Assembly: GCA_900753285.1 (NCBI GenBank)
Contig: CAADYN010000159.1
Span: 1 to 9,591 of the forward strand
Origin: Clostridia bacterium
GTDB lineage: Bacteria; Bacillota; Clostridia; Oscillospirales; CAG-272
Length of the DNA: 9,591 bases
Reading direction: 5' to 3'
This document shows positions 1 through 5,892 of this stretch, piece by piece. Position numbers and translations under genes: made by a program. Every line of letters begins with the position of its first letter. Within the stretch, counting starts at the first letter, position 1. The notes below the pieces were generated by a model. That model saw only the letters and a list, made by a program, of their open reading frames with translations. It had not been told where the DNA came from and ran no database searches.

Positions 1-28
1 AAACCGAACTCCACCGCGAGCCGGAACT

Positions 29-59
29 CACAGAGGTGCGGCGTTTGAGCATCTCTGTG
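29..59. repeat. 11-bp stem-loop near left edge
   Basis: Bases 29-39 (CACAGAGGTGC) pair with 49-59 (GCATCTCTGTG) as an 11-bp stem with one G-T wobble and a 9-base loop. The stem is not followed by a T-run on either strand, so it does not read as a standard intrinsic terminator. It sits in a GC-rich stretch unlike the AT-rich sequence to its right. It may be part of a dispersed repeat or the tail of a structured RNA that starts outside the window. The pairing is seen directly; the role is unknown. Confidence 0.55.
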
Positions 60-120
60 CGCCCTCCGCGTAGGAGCGACCCCTCACCGCAGTGAGATAT
101 AATAAATCTGAAAGGGCGCA
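58..120. repeat. 8-bp inverted repeat enclosing a small hairpin
   Basis: TGCGCCCT at 58-65 is the exact reverse complement of AGGGCGCA at 113-120. Inside lies a second perfect stem, CTCAC (83-87) and GTGAG (92-96), around a CGCA loop, followed by the AT-rich word ATATAATAAATC. Nested inverted repeats in a gene-free stretch suggest a small dispersed palindromic element (REP- or MITE-like) or a structured RNA. Neither can be shown without finding other copies in the genome. No target-site duplication was recognised. Confidence 0.45.
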
Positions 121-368
121 GCTCTTTCTTCCTTCTCTCCCCTTCGTGAGGGCAGGGAAAAACGAAAAAATTCCCGAATATTTCCTAAATTGCCTTGAAA
201 AAGGAAGTTGAAGCTAAATTTTGTGCATTGTGTATAAGCGTAGAAAAATGAACCCAATTTTTGTGCAACCTGCATACTTTTCCCGCCGGCGCATTCACTC
301 TGCCGTCACTTGCCTCTTTCTAAGGCTACACTTGTAACGGTAAATTATACTTACAATATAATTTCTCC

Positions 369-403
369 TTAATATTCACGTCATATCAGGGACGAAATAT
401 TAA
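369..403. promoter_or_regulatory. Imperfect palindrome, possible operator
   Basis: TTAATATT (369-376) and AATATTAA (396-403) are perfect reverse complements. A further GTC/GAC pairing lies inside, which gives a 35-base imperfect palindrome. AT-rich dyads of this size are compatible with a dimeric regulator site. At more than 190 bases upstream of the nearer promoter it would have to act at a distance or serve another, unseen gene. The symmetry is observed; the function is inferred. Confidence 0.35.
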
Positions 404-428
404 CCTTAAATGCACTATAAACAACGCT

Positions 429-457
429 TAATCAACATTAGCGGTAAATGTTAATTA
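429..457. promoter_or_regulatory. 11-bp imperfect inverted repeat, possible operator
   Basis: TAATCAACATT (429-439) pairs with AATGTTAATTA (447-457) at 10 of 11 positions, with one C-A mismatch, around a 7-base spacer. It could be a regulator site upstream of the operon or a chance AT-rich dyad. No T-run typical of a terminator follows it. Confidence 0.35.
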
Positions 458-478
458 CCACGCCCGCCGCTTTTCATT

Positions 479-521
479 GCCGTCACATAAATACCCCAAA
501 GAATAGCGCCGTGACATAAAT
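479..521. repeat. Direct repeat GCCGTSACATAAAT, two copies
   Basis: GCCGTCACATAAAT (479-492) recurs as GCCGTGACATAAAT (508-521), 13 of 14 identical with starts 29 bases apart. The first eight bases also occur at 302-309. A near-identical pair about three helical turns apart, upstream of a promoter, resembles tandem sites for a regulator such as an AraC-type activator or a response regulator. Only the repeat itself is observed. Confidence 0.5.
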
Positions 522-548
522 TCAATATTATTGTAAGATACTGTTTTT

Positions 549-586
549 TGCCCGCGAACGGTCGTAAAAGGTGCATTATGCCCGCG
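549..586. repeat. Direct repeat TGCCCGCG just upstream of the first promoter
   Basis: TGCCCGCG occurs at 549-556 and 579-586, with starts 30 bases apart, and both copies are followed shortly by AACG. The second copy runs into the palindrome CCCGCGGG (581-588) and ends about 10 bases before the -35 box at 596. GC-rich words stand out in this AT-rich surrounding, so an activator or repressor site is plausible. Confidence 0.4.
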
Positions 587-595
587 GGGGAACGC

Positions 596-624
596 TTGAC
601 ATTTTTGTGCGCTTATGCTATTAT
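596..624 (+). promoter_or_regulatory. Sigma-A-type promoter P1 with extended -10
   Basis: A perfect TTGACA (596-601) is followed after 17 bases by TATTAT (619-624). TGC (616-618) directly precedes the -10 box and makes the extended -10 element. The overlapping TATAAT at 622-627 would give a 20-base spacer and is less likely. Transcription would begin near 631, leaving a leader of about 180 bases before the ATG at 814. This is the strongest promoter match in the window and is positioned to drive the operon. Confidence 0.75.
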
Positions 625-640
625 AATGACATATAATTAT

Positions 641-681
641 CGGGATAAGTGTGATTATGCACTCCCGGAAGCGCTTTTTTT
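641..681 (+). other. Leader stem-loop followed by a T-run
   Basis: In the transcript from P1, CGGG (641-644) can pair with CCCG (664-667) and AGTG (648-651) with CACT (660-663), around an 8-base loop and with a 3-base bulge. Seven T residues follow at 675-681, but a gap of seven bases separates them from the stem. The 8-base palindrome AAGCGCTT (669-676) lies across this gap. It could be a weak attenuator or a pause site. The stem is too short and too far from the T-run to call a terminator. Confidence 0.3.
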
Positions 682-695
682 ACCTCAGCTGCCGT

Positions 696-724
696 TTGAG
701 GCGAGAAAAACCCTTCATTATAAT
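696..724 (+). promoter_or_regulatory. Second sigma-A-type promoter P2
   Basis: TTGAGG (696-701, four of six consensus bases) and a perfect TATAAT (719-724) are separated by the ideal 17 bases. Transcription would begin near 731, giving a leader of about 83 bases. The -35 box forms the right arm of a 5-bp hairpin with CCTCA (683-687). Together with P1 it gives tandem promoters for the operon, possibly used under different conditions. Confidence 0.6.
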
Positions 725-799
725 TCACCGCTTCGTCAACTGTGGATAAAGCGGCGTCGGAGCGGCTTCGGCGGTCATCGAAGTCTCTCAAAAATTTGC

Positions 800-805
800 A
801 GGAGG
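800..805 (+). promoter_or_regulatory. Ribosome binding site that fixes the first gene's start
   Basis: A perfect AGGAGG at 800-805 lies eight bases before the ATG at 814. It decides the start of the binding-protein gene: the in-frame GTG at 742 lacks such a site and would add 24 charged residues ahead of a clear signal peptide. Confidence 0.85.
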
Positions 806-813
806 AAGGTTCT

Positions 814-3800
814 ATGAGAAAAACCACAAGCAAAAAGCTGCTCAGCCTGGCTCTGTCGTTTCTTATGACCGCGTCCGCCCTCGTTTCTCCCGTCTTCGCC
901 GATGGGGAAAGTGCGGATACGGATACCAAAACGACTCTCCAGGAGATCAGCGAAACCTTTAAATCGATCTCATACGAAGAATACGTCAAAAGACATGAGG
1001 GCGCTGTTCGCGGAAACAGTTCCGTAACTGTTAAAGCCACCGATTATCTGGCTTCCGAAACAACGGCCGACGTATCCGTAGTGAGCGATTATGAAGGCAA
1101 AAGCGGTCAGTCACTCCAGATCGAAGATAACGGCAAGGTGACATGGACCGTTAATATACCTAAAGCGGGACTTTATGCGGTAAAGCTCTCGTATTGCTCA
1201 GTAACTGATAAGACTAACTCGATCGAACGTGTGCTTTACATCAACGGTGAAGTTCCGTTCAGCGAGGCGCGTTACCTTCTTATGAAGAAAACGTGGAAAA
1301 ACAACTACACTGACGGAAGATTTGAAAAGGACGCTAACGGAAACGAGCTCCGCCCCACATCTTACGTTCAGAAGGAATGGAAGGATTACACCTTCATCGA
1401 CTCAAACGGATATTACGCTAACCCCTTCGAGTTCTACTTTGAAGAGGGCGAAAACACTCTCTCCCTTGAGGGCGTGCGCGAATCCGTCGTTATAAACGAG
1501 ATCACCGTCTTCCCCTACAAAGATAAGATCTCCTATGACGAATATATCAGCGGCAAGCAGGAAGCTGCAACAACCGATGTCATCCACATCGACGCAGAAA
1601 CTCCCTACGCTACCTCCGACTACACTGTTTATCCGATTTATGACCGTAAATCCTCGATAACAGAACCGCAGGACCCCGCGAAGATCATGCTGAATACCAT
1701 CGGAAGCGAAAAATGGCAGACGGTAGGTCAGTGGACCGAACACGAATTTGAAGTTCAGACCGCAGGACTTTATGAAATCGTATTGCGTTACAGACAGAAC
1801 GAACAGACCGGTATGTATACCTCCCGTAAGGTTTACATCGACGGCGAAGTTCCGTTTGAAGAAGCTAACTACGCTAAATTCAATTATAGCACGGACTGGC
1901 AGGTTGAACCTCTCGGTAACGGCGCCGATACGTTCCAGTTCTACCTTGAACCCGGCAAGCACATTTTGAAGCTCGAAGTTACTCTCGGCGAAATGGGTAC
2001 CGTAGTACGTCAGGTTGCACAAATCGTGGACTCCGTTAACAAGGACTACCTCGAAATCCTGAAGCTCACAGGTCCGTCTCCCGATAAATACCGTGACTAC
2101 GGCTTCGGCAGAGTTCTCCCCGATGTTGTTGAAGACCTCGTTCTCCAGTCAATGGCTCTCACAAACGTTGTTGACTACATCGAAGGTATGGCTAACATCA
2201 AGTCTCAGAACTCCTCCACTCTTGAAACAGCAGCTCGTTACTGCCGACTCATGGGTACAAACGAGGACGAGATCGCGAAAAACCTCTCCAACCTTAAAAA
2301 CCAGGTAAGTACTCTCGGTAACTGGGTCTCCACAGCTAAGAACCAGCCTCTCGAGATAGACTACATAAACATTCAGCCCGCGTCTGCTGACCTCCCGAAG
2401 AGCGACGGTAACTTCTTCCAGTCTCTCTGGTATGAGCTCAGACAGTTCGCAGCGTCCTTCTACACCGACTATAACTCACTCGGCGGCTCTACTTCCGAAC
2501 AGGCTTCCGATAAGTCCATTGAAGTATGGGTTACAACCGGTCGTGACCAGGCGCAGATCATCCGTAACCTCATGGATAACGACTTCGGTCCTTCCTCCGG
2601 TATCGACGCTACTCTGAAACTCGTTGCCGGCGGTACGCTCCTTCCCTCAGTTCTCGCAGGCGTCGGTCCTGACGTAGCTCTCCCGGGAACAGGCGTCGAC
2701 CCGATTCAGTACGCTATCCGTTCCGCGGTTATCGCCATCAACCCCGAAGCTTACGTTGACGCCGAAGGAGATGACGAAAAAACTCTCGAAAACAACGCGA
2801 AGATGCGCGAGATATTCGCCGACTACCACGATGTCGAAAGCAGATTCACGGAAGCCGCTATGATTCCCCTTGAGCTTTACGGTAAGGTTTATGCCCTCCC
2901 GGATACTCAGTCATGGGAAATGATGTTCTACCGCACGGATATCCTCTCCGAACTCGGCGTTGACGTTCCGAAGACATGGGATGACCTCCTTGCACTCATT
3001 CCGATACTCCAGTTCAACAACATGGAAATCGGTATGACTCAGAACTATCAGATATTCATGTACCAGATGGGTGAAGAGCTTTGGGCTGACGACGGTATGA
3101 GAATCAACCTCGACTCCAATAAGTCCCTTGAAGCGTTCCAGACGATGTCCAATATGTTTACTCAGTATTCACTCTCCGTAGACTACGACTTCGCTAACCG
3201 TTTCAGAACAGGTGAAATGCCGATAGCTATTCGTAACTACACCGAATACAACAACGTCGTTATCTTCGCTACCGAAATCGCAGGTCTTTGGGAATTCGGT
3301 CCCGTACCCGGAATGGTTCAGGAAGACGGTTCTATAAAGAATACCTCGATGTCCGGCACATCCGCTCTCGTTATCATGTCCGGCGCTAAGGACATTGAAT
3401 CCGCTTGGGAATTCATGAAGTGGTACACCGATTCAAAGTTCCAGGTTGACTACTCCAACGAACTCGTAGCAATCCTCGGTCCCGCAGCCAAGAACGCAAC
3501 CGCTAACATGGAAGCGCTCGAAGAACTTCCCTGGACCTCCAGAGAATACAGCCAGCTTATGAAGCAGATGGATCAGACCGCGGCTATCACAAACTACCCC
3601 GGATCTTACATCCTCGCACGTTATACAAACTTCGCATTCCTCAACGCGTATAACAATAAGGCAGACCCCGTTGATTCACTCCTCGGTTACATCAATACAA
3701 TCAACAAAGAAATCACCAGAAAGAGAACTGAGTTCGGCCTTGAGACTCTCGAAATCGGTCAGACTCTCGCTTCAAAACGTCTCGGTCAGGCAGCAGAGCT

Positions 3801-3987
3801 TATCGACGGTCTTGACGACGCACAGAAGACATCGCTCGCAAATGTAACAGCCGCTATAAACGACGAAAACATTGAAGAGCTGAGAAGCGCGGCGTCCGGA
3901 CTTAATACCTCCGATGAGACGATGGCACAGCTTTCGTCCTACCTCACCGACGCAGCAAACGCTCTCGAAAGCTACCTCGAAAAATAA
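814..3987 (+). CDS. Large secreted solute-binding protein with two carbohydrate-binding-like modules
   Basis: This 1057-residue protein is the ligand-binding part of the ABC importer formed with the two permeases downstream. Residues 1-29 are a signal peptide (KK at 7-8, hydrophobic 9-28, likely cut after VFA at 27-29). There is no cysteine at the cleavage site, so it is not a lipoprotein. Residues about 52-234 and 239-405 are two related beta-sandwich modules resembling CBM6/CBM35-type domains. Each opens with SY(E/D)EY and shares AGLY (118-121 and 317-320) and the G-EVPF strand (145-149 and 344-348). A mainly helical spacer (about 410-565) leads to a family-1/8 type solute-binding domain (565-982) with YALPDTQS (693-700) and TWDDL just after it. 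A helical tail (983-1057) ends the protein. At roughly twice the usual 400-500 residues, it matches a type I recall from Paenibacillus. The ligand is unknown. Confidence 0.9.
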   Translation: MRKTTSKKLLSLALSFLMTASALVSPVFADGESADTDTKTTLQEISETFKSISYEEYVKRHEGAVRGNSSVTVKATDYLASETTADVSVVSDYEGKSGQSLQIEDNGKVTWTVNIPKAGLYAVKLSYCSVTDKTNSIERVLYINGEVPFSEARYLLMKKTWKNNYTDGRFEKDANGNELRPTSYVQKEWKDYTFIDSNGYYANPFEFYFEEGENTLSLEGVRESVVINEITVFPYKDKISYDEYISGKQEAATTDVIHIDAETPYATSDYTVYPIYDRKSSITEPQDPAKIMLNTIGSEKWQTVGQWTEHEFEVQTAGLYEIVLRYRQNEQTGMYTSRKVYIDGEVPFEEANYAKFNYSTDWQVEPLGNGADTFQFYLEPGKHILKLEVTLGEMGTVVRQVAQIVDSVNKDYLEILKLTGPSPDKYRDYGFGRVLPDVVEDLVLQSMALTNVVDYIEGMANIKSQNSSTLETAARYCRLMGTNEDEIAKNLSNLKNQVSTLGNWVSTAKNQPLEIDYINIQPASADLPKSDGNFFQSLWYELRQFAASFYTDYNSLGGSTSEQASDKSIEVWVTTGRDQAQIIRNLMDNDFGPSSGIDATLKLVAGGTLLPSVLAGVGPDVALPGTGVDPIQYAIRSAVIAINPEAYVDAEGDDEKTLENNAKMREIFADYHDVESRFTEAAMIPLELYGKVYALPDTQSWEMMFYRTDILSELGVDVPKTWDDLLALIPILQFNNMEIGMTQNYQIFMYQMGEELWADDGMRINLDSNKSLEAFQTMSNMFTQYSLSVDYDFANRFRTGEMPIAIRNYTEYNNVVIFATEIAGLWEFGPVPGMVQEDGSIKNTSMSGTSALVIMSGAKDIESAWEFMKWYTDSKFQVDYSNELVAILGPAAKNATANMEALEELPWTSREYSQLMKQMDQTAAITNYPGSYILARYTNFAFLNAYNNKADPVDSLLGYINTINKEITRKRTEFGLETLEIGQTLASKRLGQAAELIDGLDDAQKTSLANVTAAINDENIEELRSAASGLNTSDETMAQLSSYLTDAANALESYLEK

Positions 3988-4065
3988 GACATAACTAACG
4001 CTTATATATAATAGGTAGAAAAAATCTGACTGAAACCAAAAAAATTCTGACAAAGGAGAGAGTTC
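3988..4065 (+). other. 78-base gap between binding protein and first permease
   Basis: This AT-rich gap contains no stable GC hairpin and no T-run after a stem, so no terminator or mRNA-stabilising stem is visible. It holds an A-rich direct repeat, AAAATCTGAC (4021-4030) and AAAATTCTGAC (4041-4051). The second copy runs into the AAGGAG ribosome site for the ATG at 4066. A TATAAT at 4007-4012 lacks a matching -35 box. Read-through into the permease genes is expected. Confidence 0.5.
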
Positions 4066-5013
4066 ATGTCAAACAACACTGAAAAACAAGTCAAGACCCG
4101 TACGGAAATGACTAAGGCAGAGTGGACATGGTTCCTCGTGAGGAGAAACAAAACAGCGTACTTCATGATTGCGCCGTTTATGATACTCTTCTTCATCTTC
4201 ACGATCATCCCGGTCGCGCTCTCCCTCGTACTCAGCTTAACATCATTCAATATGCTTGAGTTCCCGAAATTCGTTTTCATGGATAACTACATCACACTGT
4301 TCCTTGACGACGACCTTTTCGTAACGGCACTCAAGAACACCCTCATCTTCGCAGCAGTAACAGGCCCCGCGTCCTATATCATCTCCTTCATCGTGGCATG
4401 GTTCATCAACGAGCTTAACCCGAAGGTAAGAGCTATAGTAACGCTCGTCTTCTACGCACCGTCTATCGCAGGTAACGTATACCTCATCTGGACCTACCTC
4501 TTCTCCAGTGACCAGTACGGTATCGCAAACGGTCTTCTCCTCGATATGGGCATCATCGACGCTCCTATCAAGTTCTTCCAGAACACGAAGTACATCATGC
4601 CGCTCTGTATCATCGTAGCGCTCTGGACCTCCCTCGGTACATCCTTCCTTTCGTTTATCGCGGGTCTTCAGGGTATTAACGTCAGCCTCTTTGAAGCCGG
4701 CTCCATCGACGGTATTAAGAACAGATGGCAGGAGCTTTGGTACATCACTCTTCCTTCAATGAAGCCTCAGCTGATGTTCGGTGCTATCCTCGCTATCACA
4801 GGCTCATTCGGATTCGGCGGTATCGTTACAGCGCTCGCCGGAAACCCGCCTACGGAATACGTCGGTTATACGCTTACTCACCATCTTGAGGAATATCAGA
4901 ACAACCGTTGGGAAGTCGGTTACGCATCGGCTATCTCCTTCATCCTCTTCCTCATGATGATCGGCGCTAACGTACTTGTTACGAAACTTATTTCAAAGGT
5001 GGGTCAGTCATGA
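4066..5013 (+). CDS. Carbohydrate ABC transporter permease, first subunit (LplB/UgpA-like)
   Basis: This 315-residue inner-membrane subunit forms half of the translocation channel of a CUT1-type sugar importer. After a hydrophilic 30-residue N-terminus there are six membrane segments, at about 32-55, 91-113, 122-147, 176-198, 237-258 and 286-310. The cytoplasmic loop that docks the ATPase carries the EAA motif from E210 (EAGSIDG) to ITLP (227-230). One extra residue lies between the conserved G216 and I227 compared with the classical spacing. I recall the same feature in Paenibacillus relatives that pair with this kind of binding protein. The start has an AAGGAG site six to eight bases upstream. 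The gene ends in a 4-base ATGA overlap with the next permease, so the two are probably translationally coupled. Confidence 0.93.
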   Translation: MSNNTEKQVKTRTEMTKAEWTWFLVRRNKTAYFMIAPFMILFFIFTIIPVALSLVLSLTSFNMLEFPKFVFMDNYITLFLDDDLFVTALKNTLIFAAVTGPASYIISFIVAWFINELNPKVRAIVTLVFYAPSIAGNVYLIWTYLFSSDQYGIANGLLLDMGIIDAPIKFFQNTKYIMPLCIIVALWTSLGTSFLSFIAGLQGINVSLFEAGSIDGIKNRWQELWYITLPSMKPQLMFGAILAITGSFGFGGIVTALAGNPPTEYVGYTLTHHLEEYQNNRWEVGYASAISFILFLMMIGANVLVTKLISKVGQS

Positions 5014-5882
5014 AAAGATTAAGAACAAGAAATCATAAGGTCGTTCTTAACAGATCTGTCGGCGGCGACGTCGGTATTACCGTCGTTCTTGCAATATTCG
5101 GAGTTTTCATGTTCCTTCCGATGTACTACACCATCATTCAGGCTCTCAAACCCCTGAACGAGCTGTTCTACTTCCCGCCGAGATTCTATGTTGTAAACCC
5201 GACCCTCACAAACTTCTCCGACCTCTTCAACCTCATGGGCGACTCGTGGGTTCCGTTCTCCCGTTACATCTTCAATACCGTCCTCATCTCCGTCGGCGGT
5301 ACGTTCGGTAACCTCGTTCTCGCGTCTCTCTGCGCATACGCCCTTGCTAAGATCGACTTCCCCGGAGCAAAAGGTTTCTTCTGGCTCATCCAGAAATCCC
5401 TTATGTTTACCGCAACCGTTACAGGTATCGTAAACTTCATCACGCTCTCCATGATCGGCTGGATCGATACATATCTCGCCATCATCGTACCGGCATGGTG
5501 CTCCACTCTCGGTCTTTACCTCATGAAGCAGTTCATGGAATCCAACATCTCCACCGAAGTTCTTGAATCCGCAAGACTTGACGGCGCGTCCGAACTCAGA
5601 ACCTTCTGGTCGATAGCAATGCCTATGGTTAAACCCGGTTGGCTGACGCTTATCGTATACTCCTTCCAAGGTCTGTGGAACTCCGGTCAGTCCTCGTTCA
5701 TCTACTCCGAACAGCTTAAAACTCTTAACTACGCAATCAGCCAGATCACAGCCGGCGGCGTTGCCCGTGCAGGCGCGACAGCTGCTTCAACCGTTGTAAT
5801 GATGATAGTTCCGATTCTGGTATTCGTTATCTCCCAGTCGAACATCATCGAAACAATGGGTTCAAGCGGCATGAAGGACTAA
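5010..5882 (+). CDS. Carbohydrate ABC transporter permease, second subunit (MalG/AraQ-like)
   Basis: This 290-residue subunit is the partner permease of the CUT1 importer. Six membrane segments are visible at about 22-42, 88-113, 123-145, 152-174, 208-226 and 253-276. The long external loop after the first carries the family-typical LKPLNELFYFPPRF. The ATPase-docking motif runs from E186 (ESARLDGAS) to MP and P, a good match to MalG-type EAA loops. The start ATG overlaps the previous stop as ATGA, with an AAAGGTGG ribosome site inside the upstream gene. The stop codon TAA overlaps the AAGGAGG site of the next gene, another sign of one transcript. No ATPase gene follows, unlike many complete importer operons. 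The assignment to a sugar permease is firm; the sugar is not known. Confidence 0.93.
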   Translation: MKRLRTRNHKVVLNRSVGGDVGITVVLAIFGVFMFLPMYYTIIQALKPLNELFYFPPRFYVVNPTLTNFSDLFNLMGDSWVPFSRYIFNTVLISVGGTFGNLVLASLCAYALAKIDFPGAKGFFWLIQKSLMFTATVTGIVNFITLSMIGWIDTYLAIIVPAWCSTLGLYLMKQFMESNISTEVLESARLDGASELRTFWSIAMPMVKPGWLTLIVYSFQGLWNSGQSSFIYSEQLKTLNYAISQITAGGVARAGATAASTVVMMIVPILVFVISQSNIIETMGSSGMKD

Positions 5883-5892
5883 GGAGGAAAAA

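Larger units (their letters stand above)
121..595. other. Gene-free AT-rich upstream region
   Basis: This 475-base stretch has no open frame with a credible start and ribosome site. It contains homopyrimidine and homopurine runs (about 121-180), then AT-rich sequence with inverted repeats at 369-403 and 429-457 and direct repeats at 479-521 and 549-586. The density of short symmetric elements just before the promoters at 596 and 696 makes it a plausible regulatory region for the transporter operon. No regulator gene is visible, so what binds here is unknown. Confidence 0.5.

Noticed and set aside
84..275. 63-codon open frame on the minus strand
   Set aside because: No good ribosome site, no recognisable protein features, and its end lies in the palindromic segment. 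Probably chance.
332..362. Promoter TTGTAA to TATAAT in the upstream region
   Set aside because: The 19-base spacing and weak -35, with no gene downstream before P1, make it unsupported.
667..680. Catabolite-repression (cre) site around AAGCGCTT
   Set aside because: The core fits, but the flanking TG at the left and CA at the right of the consensus are not both present. Kept only as a palindrome, not called as cre.
742..813. In-frame upstream extension of the binding-protein gene from GTG at 742
   Set aside because: No ribosome site precedes it, it overlaps the expected transcript start of P2, and it would put 24 charged residues before a clear signal peptide. The ATG at 814 has a perfect AGGAGG.
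548..817. 89-codon open frame on the plus strand
   Set aside because: It runs across both promoters and the first gene's ribosome site, has no ribosome site of its own and resembles no protein.
1402..2022. 206-codon open frame on the minus strand
   Set aside because: Antisense to the clear binding-protein modules, with no motif or ribosome site supporting it.
3984..4012. Internal promoter before the permease genes (TATAAT at 4007-4012)
   Set aside because: The -10 is perfect, but the best -35 at correct spacing matches only three of six bases, which is expected by chance in an AT-rich gap.
5019..5669. 216-codon open frame on the minus strand
   Set aside because: Antisense to the second permease. 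Its product is very charged and Gly/Glu-rich with no domain, as expected for the complement of a membrane protein gene.
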